From positions 1 to 64,000 of the forward strand of contig MU832043.1 of assembly GCA_029204225.1 (NCBI GenBank): a DNA stretch of 64,000 nucleotides. The letters are read 5' to 3'. The position numbers and the translations under genes were made by a program. The DNA comes from Diphasiastrum complanatum (taxonomy: Eukaryota; Streptophyta; Lycopodiopsida; Lycopodiales; Lycopodiaceae). A model generated the notes under the pieces. That model worked only from the letters and a program-made list of their open reading frames with translations, did no database searches and had not been told where the DNA came from. The first letter of the stretch is position 1, and each line of letters begins with the position of its first letter. Positions 29,707-41,613 of this stretch are shown piece after piece.

Positions 29707-30360
29707 AGACTCAGTTTGGCTCAAAGGGCAGATCTAGAAACTGAGATATAAGTCAAGTTAGAGATACTCTAGAGAACACATGAAATGCGCACAAGGAGAC
29801 CTATAGTTCTAGAAGAGATCCAAGTTGGTGTAGATTACTTTCGATTCTCTCTTTTTGATGCAGTTTGCACGACTTATAGATATGCTGAGAATTCTCTACA
29901 TGATTATGGGTGAAGCTGGCAAATATGATGATTGACATCAAATATAATATAGATGAGATTCTAGGGCTCGATCCCAAGTGAGTACAAGATCTCACCATCA
30001 TTGATAAATCTTTAAGAGAGAGTGGTGATGTTCGAGTTGCTGATAGCAAGTTAAAGGATCTGGTACGTTTGGCAAAAACATTTTTGATTTCATCTTCGTG
30101 CCTTGGATGTTCGTCAGGAATCAATTGTTCATACAAAGGCTACAAAGGAGTGCATGAGATTGTTAGGCCTCGCTGAAAACTACAGTGCACTATCTGTATC
30201 AGAAAAAGTGTCAGAAATTGTTGAAGCTCTAAGTCTTCCTCCGCCAGTGGATCAAATTCAGAAGCTATGCAACAAAATGTCAGAGTCAACTCGACGAGTA
30301 GTGGATATTATCTGTGCATGCGCGGATGTCATGATACCATCAAATTCAGGAAGGAGCTGA
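29707..30360 (+). pseudogene. Phosphoenolpyruvate carboxylase (PEPC) fragment
   Basis: Two PEPC-like blocks are recognisable. At 29708-29910 one frame contains EMRTRRPIVLEEIQVGVDYF followed by RFSLFDAV, corresponding to the PEPC region 'TDE(L/I)R..KP..LDE...G..YF..SLFDA'; it is interrupted by stops. The segment that should follow, with the catalytic GGDRDGNP motif, is absent. At 29995-30357 the sequence resumes with SLRESGDVRVADSKLKDLV, shifts frame, then reads LDVRQESIVHTKA and LGLAENYSALSVSEKVSEIV, matching the conserved 'LD(V/I)RQES..HT' segment. The wording looks closer to bacterial or bacterial-type PEPC than to the plant C4/C3 type, but that is a judgement by eye. No introns are visible. 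Confidence 0.7.
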
Positions 30361-31139
30361 GCCGAGTAGCCGAAGGGAAGAGATGAGAGAAAGGGATAAA
30401 GAAGAGACCGAAGGGCATGGGCGCGCGGCAGGCTAGGGTTGTAGGTAGGTGGGGTTAGGTTTGTTTAGGTTTTTTTTTTTTTTGTTTTTTTCTAGTTAAA
30501 CATCGAAATGAAGAATTTGAAAAAAATTTACAATAGAAACAAAACTTCAAAGTTAAAAAATTGAAGTGCTTCTCTCTCACTTGCAAAAATCCACAAAAAA
30601 ATTTCAAAATTCTGGCAATTCAGACCCATCTCCACTAATTTGATCATAACTTTCTCAATATTGATCCAAATCGATCAAACTCAGTACCTCTGAAAAGCTA
30701 ACAACAAGCTCTATTAACATATAGTATCAAATCAATGATTGGAGGTGATTTGATCGGTCGAATTAATCACAAAACAGGGCTGAAAACTTTGAAGAAAGAA
30801 AAAATAACAAAACTAGAGCTACAAATCAAGATTTGTCATAACTTTTTGGATACTGATCCAAAATGACTTGCCATATCGATCAGATCAAAGCTAAAACAAT
30901 GCTCTAAAATCCTATGGAAAGAAACTTGAGATAAAAACAAATCAGATCTGAAAAATTCAAACAAACTGAAAGGAAAATTCTAGTCATCTATTTTGATAGC
31001 TTTTGGAAAAAGTGCAATAACTTTTGCATCTCCCTTGCAAATTGGTGAAAATTAAAGGTAAAACAAAGATCTACAAAGCTATTGAATCAAATTAATAATG
31101 AAAGACAAAATTAAATGATAAAAATTCGTCTGAACAGAA
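30361..31139. other. AT-rich DNA, leader-like
   Basis: No coding frame. A motif of the type CATAACTTT(T/C)T..(A/T)T.(C/T)TGATCCAAA recurs near 30645, 30838 and 31018. This texture is common in untranslated leaders of plant Ty3 elements, and the Ty3 relic that follows fits that reading. Confidence 0.4.
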
Positions 31140-32480
31140 CTTAAAAATTCAAAGTTAAAAACTAGCAAAAAGAAAGCTACAAAGCCATCCAAGTCCGCCA
31201 CTACCAGTCCTACAAGTGGATCTTCAGGTTCCTTATATATAGGAGAATACCCTAATCCCACAGTTGAGCAAGATAACTTTAGATGCATGAATGAGTGGGT
31301 GAAAGAAGCCCAAGCCCTAGATCAGACTAGAGAGGCAGCCCGAGAGCAAGACCAATATTATCTCGAAGGCGAGAACGATCAATGGCCTACCACTTCCCCT
31401 CGTTCCCTAGTAAATCCTATGTTACTATAGTTCATCCATGAAACCGGACAGAATGTGAATGAGCATTCTAGTTTCAAAGTCCCTTTCCATAACAAGGAAG
31501 AGGAGAAAAACCACATCGATGTCCTAGTCGATCTGTTGAGAAGTGATGTCAGAATGCCCTTAGGCACCTTACTCAAAATGCATCCGACCCTCTGGGAAGG
31601 ATTAAAACTTACATAGACGAACCAGGCAGTGAGAAACCAGAAGTGCACCCTACCAATTTGGTGCCATATGAAGAAGTAGAGAGATCGCACCCAGTCCACC
31701 AAGTAGGGGTAGGATGGGAGAAAGATGCCACACATGTGACCATTTTGATCATGCATCAAGGGTTTCCAAAAGAATCGGCCATAGTTGATGGAGGATCCGA
31801 AGTGAATATCATTTCCTCCAAACTTTATCACAAATGGGACCTTAAAGTGCTCCTTTTACCATCCGACTAGCTGACTTGGACTTGCCTGATTCTCCCCAAT
31901 CTTATAGTGTCCTACTAGGTAGACCTTGGCTCAGAACGTCCAAGTTCTTCATGGTTGAGTATGAATTGTATCGTACTGTAGAATTGTGATTCTGTAGCTA
32001 AGATCGATCCTGATACCTGGATCACGAAACCAACAGACCAAAGAGCCATGGCTTCAAGCTCTGCTACTACTATCCATTTTGATGAGGAGTCAAATGACGG
32101 ATGTCGTTGGAGGAGAATTGTCATCCGTGATGAGCTGCAAACCGATGTGGTAAACTAGACCAAAGCCTTAGTTATAGTGGATTGTCTTCAATTCGATGTT
32201 TCACCAGCTGAGCAATCTCCCAAGCGAAGGTTGACCATAGTCCCATTTTTTTATGAAGACGATATCCCAATCAAAATATTATCACAACCAGCAAAGAAAT
32301 CTAGCAAAGGCCATCAAGACTCCGTTTCATTTTTTATGATGAGCCTAGAGGCTATACCTCATGAGCCACTACAAGGAATTTGCGGTGAGAAAAAAATAGA
32401 GGTTCTTTAGATGTTCACCCTGGAAGAAAGTCAAGAGTATGAGGATGAGGATTTTCTCTGATATGTAGATTCTGATTGTT
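31140..32480 (+). mobile_element. Decayed Ty3 element, gag end and protease-like region
   Basis: The most telling pieces are VDGGSEVNIISSKLYHKW (31786-31840), an aspartic-protease-like segment with DGGS instead of D(S/T)G, and YSVLLGRPWLRTSKFF (31905-31950), the 'LLGRPWL' motif just after protease in Ty3 elements of the Tat/Athila type. 32177-32410 is a further open piece with no recognised domain. RT is not reached. Many stops; non-functional. Confidence 0.7.
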
Positions 32481-33229
32481 TCAAGCCCACAACAACACTT
32501 GTCGCGATTTGCGACGTGTTTTGCGACATGATTTTACAAAAGCGAACGAAGATCCATGCTTTTCCAAGTGCCAAGCGGAACGACATCACCGGTGTTGCAG
32601 TGGGTCCTGCAACAGATTAGGGGCGGATAATGTTAGCGGATTCCACAGAATCCCCGGATGTCGAGCCAAGCTGAAGACACAGAGTATCTCTCACCTATGA
32701 TCGAGGAGGTCTCAGAAGGAGGGGAGCAGAAGCAGTTGAGAGCCGAGCATGAGAGCCGAGAAATTACTAGCTAGGATGACAGTGAATTCTCTATGTGAGC
32801 CTACGTGGTATATCTCAGAGAAGGAACGACCATGCAGGAGCTAGTAATATTTCCTAGGCATTGTAAATAAATGTAGACCACCTTAAATAATTTAGAGTGA
32901 GCCACCTTTTGATGGTGACCTCTAGTGGACGGGCAATTTCCACATGTAATTTCTAATTTGGTGGAATTGCCACTTGGGCTCCACATGGGCACCTCTCTTG
33001 TGAGGGAGCTTTGAATGTGTTGTCAAGTTCTCTTGAGTGAATAAAGAAGATCTTCCACGAGTTCTTGATGGTTGCTAAGCTCCTTGTTCATGGCAATGTT
33101 CTTGAGTGAAATTCCTATGAGCATGCTTTGATTTCCTTTGTGTTTGTGGATTAACTAGATTTCTTGCTGACTCTCTTGCTTTTAGTTGTGGATTAGATTT
33201 CATTTCTTAGATTTCAAATATATGCATTT
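32481..33229. other. Unassigned, probably retroelement remnant
   Basis: No domain-bearing frame; it lies between Ty3 and copia fragments. Confidence 0.35.
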
Positions 33230-33850
33230 TCATTGGGCCACATGGCGGACGAAATTAAGAAAAAAAATAAAAAACATCTATACAAAGGGTCTTTTTTTAT
33301 TTTTGAACTCCTCCAATGGCTAACTTTGTTGGCAATAGGTACTCAAAAAAAGACTTGGATGGTAAGAGTTCATTTGAGGTCCTTTTTGGTAAGAAGCCAA
33401 GGATGGAGCATTTGAAGATCTTTGGTAATACTTGCTATGTCAACTCATCTTTTGGATTTTTTGAAGGGAGTCTTTGTTGGCTATAGTGAAGTAAGGAAAG
33501 TTTATAGGGTTTACATTCCTAAGTCAAATAAAGTTCACATTTCTAAGGAAGAGGAGAATGTGGATAAGCTTGATGTTGTTGATGTAGATCAATCTAACAT
33601 TTTTGGTGTTGACGAAGTTGGTTCTTTGGATGGTGATTGTGGAATGCCTCTCCCAGTCAAGTTCTAAGAAGATCCCCAAGGGAAAGACGAAAGCCATCTA
33701 GGCTTACATATGACGAGAAGGGTAGGCAAGTTGAAGATACAAACTTTGCTTTACTCACATGTTTTGGTTCATCTTCTTGTCTAGATGATCCTATGCAAGT
33801 GGATGATGGTTTTCAAAGATTGGAAGCAACTAATGGATCTGGAAAATAGG
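33230..33850 (+). mobile_element. Ty1/copia fragment, integrase C-terminal region
   Basis: Short orphan piece: FEVLFGKKPRMEHLKIFG (about 33375-33425), then GVFVGYSEVRKVYRVYIP (33468-33522), the usual integrase C-terminal 'K.(I/V)F(L/V)GY' block. The acidic linker follows, then RRSPRERRKPSRL at 33667-33705. Gag, protease and RT are absent. Confidence 0.8.
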
Positions 33851-34199
33851 TCTCAGTCGATGAATTTGATGGTCAAGTGGAAGATCAAGAGATTTGAGCA
33901 ATTTCATGTGAATATGTGCAAATTGTCAAGATATGGTAAACTAGCTACATTGTTATGCATCATTTCGATGTTGGAGTTGTCCTAGAATTCTTGGCTGGCA
34001 TTTTCTATGTTCTCAGCTTGCGTAGACATATTTTGGACTAATCGGAGACCAAGAGGAACCATTGATACAATCAATATTTGCAATGAAAAAAAATGTAAAA
34101 GATGAATGGATACCAAGAATATATCGTAAATATCAATGGATATTGATGTATCCTTCCTCAAAAGACTCTTTCTGAAAAAGAAAAAGATCGGATAACATA
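33851..34199. other. Spacer, nothing recognised
   Basis: No recognisable feature. Confidence 0.4.
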
Positions 34200-35545
34200 T
34201 ATAGAAGCTCTTGGAAAGGCATGATAATGGATTTCAAAGTATCAGTTGTCGGTCAATATATCACTGAAGTTTTAGTTCAGCATGCTTATCTTCACAAAGT
34301 GCTCAACATGCAGAATTTGAATCCAAATGATAAAAGAAAATGCAATTGTAAGTATACAGTTATTATGTACATATTCAGATAATTTTTTTTTACTATTAGC
34401 ATTTTCTTTATATTAAATTTTTCTTGCAATATTTTTGTTGGTTTTGTAGATTTGTATTAACTAAATTTCATTGAATGGCAAACAATTCAATTGATTGCAG
34501 GAATAATTGATGACATACATTTGGATATTAGTATTTTACAATATAAAGGTCGCTCTCCAAAATCCCTTTTAGAGAGGAGTTTTTTTTATGATCACTCGTA
34601 TATTCTTGATAACTTTAGTGAGTAGATTAGAGCCATATCTTCTACCAAATTTTTCAAGTGAGAAATGAATTTCTCCTGATGCAGCAATTTCAAAAAGTTT
34701 TTGATCTAGACTTTATATGGATATTCAAAGTATATTAAAATGTAATACTAGTTCAAAGAATAATAGATTAGAAAGGTATCTACCTTTTACTATTTTTGTT
34801 GATTTATTTTTCAAATGCAATGTTCGACGAACGAAAACAATGTTTATATGTAAGGATTTGAATAATGAAATAATCGTCGAGTTGTTGGATGATGGTTGGG
34901 ATACGAAACAAAATCAGCAAGTTGAGTGCAAAGTATGTAACTCATCAATGACATTAAGATATCACATCGAAAAACAAATGCTCACTTTGATGCTGTATTA
35001 TAGAAGATGGATGAAATGCAACAATGAGTGGAAGACACTTGATCAAGATTTTGCAATAAATCATCAACAGCAACCTCAAATAGCAGTGAAAAGAAATAAC
35101 AACATTTTTGCTATGGTTGAGGTTGAGGAAGATTGGTGTTTCAATCACATTCGATCAGAACTAGACATGTTGCAATTCGATCTACCTTAGTACTATCAAT
35201 TTCAATTGAATGGTGTAAAGGTACATTATGCCATATGAAAATTTTCGGTTTTTCTATTTCTTAGTGAATCAGTTCTACAAGATAAATGAACTTAAAGAAT
35301 TTCTCTTTTGCAAGTAAAACCATTCAATCTACATTCTTGCTATGGTTGAGGTTGAGAAAGATTGGTGTCACAATCACATTCGATCCGAACTAGACATGTT
35401 GCAATTTGATCTACCTTAGTACTATCAATTTCAATTGAATGGTGTAAGGTACATTATGCCATATGAAATTTTTCATTTTTTCTATTTCTTAGTGAATCAG
35501 TTTTACAAGATAAATGAACTTGAACAATTTCTCTTTTGCAGGTAA
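34200..35545 (+). pseudogene. Unidentified intron-containing gene fragment with a tandem duplication
   Basis: The open frame 34717-35190 (157 codons) is not recognised. Upstream pieces (34225-34348 and 34501-34620) are separated by a stretch with intron-like ends (gtaagtatac at 34349; ttgattgcag ending at 34500), but joining them gives an immediate stop. The end of the 157-codon frame and its downstream DNA (about 35107-35318) is repeated almost exactly at about 35333-35543. In each copy the block ends in a pyrimidine-rich 'tttctcttttgca(a)g' like a splice acceptor. This suggests a decayed host gene rather than a retroelement; function unknown. Confidence 0.35.
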
Positions 35546-36802
35546 GAGCAAGGTAGGAAGATCATATAAAATCCAAAGACAGAGAAACATCCATTGAAAT
35601 TGAAGATCCATAGAATTTGAACAGTATAATTTTTTATTATGTCATATAATTTTTGGTATACATGATGTTTGATAATATATGAACCACTCAACTTGAGTAT
35701 CATTGTTCAAGCTGAGGGTCTTTCTTTTCTATGATCTCTAAATCCATTTCTCTAGCTGGAAGTAACTTTGGAGAAAAAACAATCTGTAATTGCAACTGGA
35801 CATAAATTTTCGATAACAAGTTTTATTGTCTCCTGCCATAAATGCATTATCTCCATTGGGGAGATATGCGGGCATTTGAATGCAAAAATCAAAAACACAA
35901 GTACATGTTATTAATCAAAAATAAGTTATTGAGAATTATGAATATCTGATTGTGATTGTGAATTAACAGATTACTTCTAGCAGATTCGGAAGCCTATTTT
36001 GTAGTGCAAGCAAGTTAAAAAAATATTTGGCATTGTAAACCGTATACCACAGAATCAAGCTGCTGGCAGGACTGCAGTGTTCAAATATATACGAATGTTA
36101 GAAAATAAATATTTTTTTAAGTGGAATATCGGATCGACATGCACGAGATGATATGGAAATTTACAAAGGCTACAACCGATATCAAATAAATATAAATGGA
36201 ATATCGAATCAGCGCGTACGATATGATATGAAAATTAACAAACACTACAAGTGCGTCGAACCGATATTAAATAAATTTTACCTCTGCATCAACCATTTTG
36301 AGCTTTGTATGGGCTTTTGCACCTGGTACTAGAAAGAGTTCCAATACTTTATTGATATGGCTCCTCGTTTTTTTTCTTGGTGTGTGCAATAGAGTTCATC
36401 TTTATACAAATTGGATTACACACACCCTCATCATTGACATATAAAAATAATGAGCACTGCAATCGGAAACCGACATGTTTTTTCAGGATCCATGTAAAAT
36501 CACAATTCATATAAAAAAATCATCTTAATAAAATCTGAAAAGCATGCACTTACTTGGTTATGTATAGGAGCATGAGCACTGGAGCCCCCAGTCTGACGTA
36601 TTTAAGCATATCAACGTGCAAGCTTTTAAAATCAGAGAAATCAAATGCAGCCATGAATTGTAGCGAAAACAATGCGACATCTATAAAAAGTGGGGTATGA
36701 AAAAATTCCATCCAATATTGAATGGCCTCCCCTCCTACATTGTCGCCTACATGTTATCCTTATTTTCTAATTCACCTATATCTAATTTACTAAGGGAAAG
36801 AC
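35546..36802. other. AT-rich DNA with a local duplication, no gene
   Basis: Around 36105-36280 a unit of about 75 bases occurs twice in tandem (aaataaat...ggaatatcg.atc...gatatg(g/a)aaatt(t/a)acaaa..ctacaa). The rest has no recognised feature. Confidence 0.5.
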
Positions 36803-37222
36803 TTATATCTTTGGCATCTCAAAATTGTATTTAGAACCTAGAACTCTAAGATATGTATTTAGTACATATTTAGGAGAATTTACAAATGCAAGTGTAGGGG
36901 GTGCATGAAGTAACATAGATAAACCATAGAATGAATTGTCATTCAAAATTGAGTCGACCTTTAAATTTACAAAATGGTCTAACTCTTCTCCTGATGTTGG
37001 AGGGGGGGACGTAATATGGGGAGATGTAGGATGAGACTTAGGAGTGGAATCTTTAGGAGACTGAGATTTAGGAGACTGAGATGCTAGAAGAGGAGATTTA
37101 GGAGAAGAGGAATCTTTAGGAGGAGAAAAAAGAGACTGAGATGTAGGAGGAGAGGAATCTTCAGGAGGAGATTTTGAGGGAGAAGAACAAGGAGACCTCG
37201 AAGGAGATTTAGGTGAAACTAT
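36803..37222 (-). CDS. Ser/Pro-rich open frame lacking an ATG
   Basis: An open frame of 139 codons on the minus strand, ending at TAA (36803-36805) and bounded upstream by TAG at 37223-37225. It has no ATG at its start. The first 85 or so residues are a degenerate repeat of SP(P)K(D/S)S, for example SPPKDSSSPKSPLLASQSPK. About 55 ordinary-looking residues follow, including ELDHFVNLKVDSILND and PPTLAFVNSPKYVLNTYLRV. The region just upstream has a possible splice acceptor (tctaatagctag), so it could be an internal or last exon. Not recognised; it could also be retroelement-derived. Confidence 0.35.
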   Translation of the reverse strand: MVSPKSPSRSPCSSPSKSPPEDSSPPTSQSLFSPPKDSSSPKSPLLASQSPKSQSPKDSTPKSHPTSPHITSPPPTSGEELDHFVNLKVDSILNDNSFYGLSMLLHAPPTLAFVNSPKYVLNTYLRVLGSKYNFEMPKI

Positions 37223-37329
37223 CTAGCTATTAGAATATCCTATAGAGGAGACGACTTTGAATAAATATTGTTTTCATCGTTTTTTTGTGCTTAAATAGGA
37301 CGAGCGTCCGTAATTATTGCCCTTGTGAA

Positions 37330-37706
37330 TGTTGGAACATGGATTACGGCGACAATTAATGCTTCAATATTTTAATAAATATTGGTGGGTCTAGGCTAAT
37401 GATGATTCAAAAAGGCTAATAGTAGATCATTTAGTTAGAATTAAAGTTAGAATCACTGTGTTACTATACTGTGGGTCCTATCGATGGATAAGGATCAGTC
37501 GGCCTCGCCACGAGGCAAGTCGACGGAACACGCGTCCTGCCAACGGCAACCTGAATCATGCATGGGTTGCCTGAGTGAACAACTATATGTACAGTGTAAT
37601 TTCATTTTGTGAAATACAGTTGCTATGTGAGCTTGCTGAGGAGAGTGTTTTCTGTCTGTGTTACTGTGTAGCATGATCTGTGTTCCTGTGCAAAGCAAAT
37701 TCTAAG
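37330..37706 (+). mobile_element. Probable 5' LTR of the 39018 copia element
   Basis: Starts near TGTTGGAACATGG and ends just before a methionine-tRNA primer site. The 3' end reads ttctaag rather than ...CA, so the exact border is uncertain. No partner 3' LTR remains because the element is truncated at 41613. Confidence 0.45.
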
Positions 37707-37720
37707 TTGGTATCAGAGCC
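37707..37720 (+). promoter_or_regulatory. Copia primer-binding site (initiator tRNA-Met)
   Basis: TTGGTATCAGAGCC is the standard plant copia primer site complementary to the 3' end of initiator methionine tRNA. It fixes the inner border of the upstream LTR. Confidence 0.9.
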
Positions 37721-39017
37721 GTACAAGGAGTGTACACAGTACAGTGTCGCCGTTGAAGAGAGCTTCGAGAGAACTGTCTTGTGAGAGTTCGGGGTTTTAC
37801 GGCAGGTTGAAGACGAAAAGAGAAGCACTGGTGCACGGTTTCTAATTTATAGAGACTTGCTAAGCTCAACAGAGGGATTATTAGCCTGTGCATAGCATCA
37901 GACAGGGAAAAATTTGGCGAAAAATTGACAATTTTGAAGCCAGCTGAAAATTGAAACCGGGCTCGGGGTTACAATTTTTATACATAACTGGTGATTTCTT
38001 CGCTGTTTGCGCACCGTTTTGGATGCCGTAAGGACAGGAAGGAAGCTAATCACATTGTCAACCAGCCATGGAGAGATTCTGAGGTTTATGTCAAAGATTT
38101 GTCTCCAGACAGTTAACCTAGCAGATTTGCGGTAAAAAGATGAAAAAAGCCACTTTGTCAAGTTGAGCTAAAATCACCGTTTCTCCACTGAATTTCCTAA
38201 CTGAACACTCTACAGTCTTGGATTCAGTAGGGCGACCTTGCTCCAGGCCTCAGATCGTGCCCAAAACAATCCACATGAGAGTTTGATCTGATAATTTTCA
38301 GAGAAGGGAGGCGCGGCCATAGGCAGGGAGGTCGCGGGCTGTTCGCGCGCCCAACGCAATAGTCAGCTTAGTGTATCGAAGACCATAGCGACTGTAGGAG
38401 CATGGTTCGATGCCCAGATGCAGTTTGGACCTTTGGATGAGGTGTCAAATGAATCGACGGTCCAGAATCTGTGATGGGAAAGAAATTTGGACCACAAGAT
38501 TTGGTTCAGCCATTGGATGAGCTTTGAATAGGGCCCTGAAGAAGTGAAGTGCATTATGGCCTTCAACTTCATTAAAAATTTTCATACGGAAAAGAGTTGA
38601 GTCCCTTTACAAGTGAAGAGTGAAGTTTCTTCAAGGTGAAGAAACAGTTCAAAAACTAGAAAAGTCCCTATTTTTGGGTCCTTTGCCCGTTTTGACCCAA
38701 ACGAAAGGCTATAACCTCCAAACGAAGGGCACCCGGACTGTACCTACAAGTACGATACAACAAAAAAGAGTGATTGCAGCGGAGAAAGTGTTCGGAGTAC
38801 GCCAGAAGTGGTTTCACCATTCCACTGGGCACGTTGTTGGGAGTTGACGACTGAGTGCATTTCGGAAGGCGACGCCGATTTGGCTTTCAAATTGGTGGAA
38901 AAGCGGCAAGTGGCCTGGTAAGAAAAAAGTGCAAGTCATTATTTTCAACTTCTGACATTGTTGTTGGCCTTGACATACTGTTCTTAGCCTAAGGCATAAG
39001 TTTCAAGCAGTTTTGCG
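37721..39017 (+). other. Untranslated leader of the copia element
   Basis: About 1.3 kb between the primer site and the gag start, with no domain-bearing frame. Confidence 0.55.
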
Positions 39018-41613
39018 ATGGCAAACATGGGAGAGTCCATTTTGAGTGAAAGTAGCAAATTGGACGGGATTTCCAACTATGCAGTGTAGAAATTCAAAAT
39101 GAAAAACATATTGATGGAGAAAGACGTGTGGGAAGTCGTCACATGTGATGAGAGAAGGCCGCCAAATGAAGCAAACATCAAAGTGTTCGACAAAAAGATG
39201 AGGAAAGCTTTGACCTTCATTAACTTGTCAGTGAAGGATCACATCATTACCCACATTTGTGATGCTATTACACCCAGACAGGCATGGGATGTGTTAAAGG
39301 AGCAGTTCGAGAGGTCAAATCCGTCAGGAATCATGTTTCTGAAGTCAAAGTTGAATAGTGCCCGCATGGAACAAGGAGAGCACATTCAGACGTACATGAC
39401 CAGAATCAAGACAATGAGAGATGAACTGCATTCTATTGGTGAGCGCATACGTGATGTGGAGCTGGTGCATAATGCATTATGCGGCATTGCAGAACCCTAT
39501 CAAATGTTTGTGAGCGGAATAGCATCAAGAGAAAGATTGCCAACCTTTGACGAGCTTACAGGAACCTTGATGCAGGAAGAGCAATGACGAGAAATGGTGA
39601 AAGCTAGACATCAAAATACTGACGATCAGGCACTTGCGACACGCCAAAAACAAGGCAAGGGCAAGGGCAAGAAGAAGCCTAAGCAGCAATTTGTCAAGTC
39701 TCAAGAGGATGAGGGATCTTCCAGCAAAACTAAGAAGAAAGGCAAGTGCTTCCATTGTGGTAAAAAGGGCCATTGGAAGAGTGAATGTCGCAAATTCCTG
39801 GCGGAACAAGATTTATGCGGGCCCATGAGGACCATGTCCTTAGGAAAAGCCTTCTATTTCATGACCTTTATTGATGATATGTCACGTAAGACGTGGATCT
39901 ACTTCTTGAAGAAGAAATCAGATGCTTTTGATAACTTCAAGAACTTCAAAAACTTGGTCGAAAATCAGACAGGTAAGAAGATCAAAGTCCTAAGATCAGA
40001 TAGTGGAGGTGAGTATAAGTCTAATGACTTCAATGATCTTTGTGATCAATGTGGGATTAAAAGACAATTTACGCAAGCTCATACTCCTTCTCTCAATGGT
40101 GTAGCTGAGCGCAAAAATCGTACGATTGTGGAAAGTGCCAGATCTATGCTAGCTGAGATGAAACTACCAAAAGATTTTTGGTCAGAAGCATGTAGCACGA
40201 CAATCTATCTTCAAAATAGAAGTCCTACCATTGCTATACCAAAGATAACACCTGAGGAAGCATTCACGAAGAAGAAACCAAAGGTGAACCACTTGCGAAT
40301 CTTTGGATGTAAGGCCTTTGTACACATTCCTAAGGAAGAGAGACGTAAACTCAATGTAAAAGCTATCAAGTGCATATTCCTAGGATATGATGATCGTGTG
40401 AAGGGCTATAGATGTTTTGATCCGGTCGAAAACAAAATCCATACAAGTCGTGATGTTATCTTTGATGAATCCAAGATGTATGAAGATGAGGATGCTGAGA
40501 AGATAGACACATCCAGTGGAAAAGATGGTATAATGAGGATACCACCTGATGATAATCCATTCATTGACCTTCCGAGTGATGAACATGAGGATACATCTCA
40601 AGATACTACTAATCAACCTCAAGAAATAGGTTGGAGAGGTAGGGACAAACCTTTTGGTGCAAGAAGGATTGAAGTTGCAAGTGACAAACGCAAGGAGAAG
40701 GATGTACCGTGGAATACATTTTCACCAGGAAGCCGATCACCTGACAGAAAGCTCCCTAAGTGGTTTGAGAGATTGATGGAGAGCCGCGACATAGATGACT
40801 TTCCAGGATCATCTAACCAGGGAGAGCTACGAAGATCAACAAGAGAGAAGATACTACCTGAAAGGTATGAAGCAAATTATGCTCTTTTATCTAGCATTAT
40901 TCAAAGCAAAGAACCTTTGACTTATGGTGAAGCGAAGGATGATGACATTTGGGTCAAGGCCATGGGAGAGGAGATGGAGTCAATTGCTAAGCATAGCACA
41001 TGGGACTTAGTAGAACACCAGTTGGCAGGAAACCCATTGGTTGCAAATGGGTATACAGGACTAAGTACCATGCAGATGGAAGTATAGCAAAGCACAAAGC
41101 AAGATTGGTGATCAAAGGGTACGCACAAAATAAAGGCATTGACTATGAGGAGACCTTTGCGCCGGTTTGTAAGTGGAATACTCTACGTCTACTTATTGCT
41201 TTAGCTTCACATTTTGGTTGGCCTTTGCATCAGATGGATGTGAAATCTGCTTTCCTAAATGGTGAGTTAGAAGAAAAAGTGTTCATGGATCAACCTGAAG
41301 GCTTTGTAACGAAAGGACAGGAAAATAAAGTATGTCGCTTGAAGAAAGCGCTTTATGGTCTTAAACAAGCACCACATGCGTGGTATAGCAGGATTGATGC
41401 CTACTTTTGTTCAAAGGGGATGGTGAGAACACATTCCGATCCAAATCTATATGTCTTATGCTTTGATGGTATGGTTGCTTTGATTGCTCTTTATGTTGAT
41501 GACTTGATTATTACAGGAAATAATCAAGAGATGATAGACATGATCAAGAAAGGCCTCATGGAATAATTTGAGATGATAGATCTCAGTCTGATGCATTACT
41601 GCCTTGGAATAGA
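39018..41613 (+). mobile_element. Ty1/copia element, best preserved, lacking protease and 3' end
   Basis: Gag starts at ATG 39018. An in-frame TAG at 39087 stands where copia gag has Trp (YAV-stop-KFKM). A UBN2-type gag follows (39099-39587), ending in TGA. The frame 39594-41087 holds a basic stretch and the zinc knuckle CFHCGKKGHWKSEC (39749-39790). After KFLAEQ it passes in frame directly into integrase DLCGPMRTMSLGKAF. Protease and the HHCC domain are thus deleted without breaking the frame. Integrase core (FIDDMSRKTW; RSDSGGEYKS; LNGVAERKNRT) and C-terminus (KCIFLGYDD) are present. A frameshift near 41025 leads to RT (41000-41566) with KARLVIKGYAQNKGIDYEET, QMDVKSAFLNGELEE and ALYVDDLIITG. 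RNase H and the 3' LTR are missing: the element stops at 41613 against a minus-strand copia. Confidence 0.95.

Noticed and set aside
39018..41613. A complete, active copia element
   Set aside because: Gag has stops, protease and RNase H are absent, there is a frameshift before RT and no 3' LTR.
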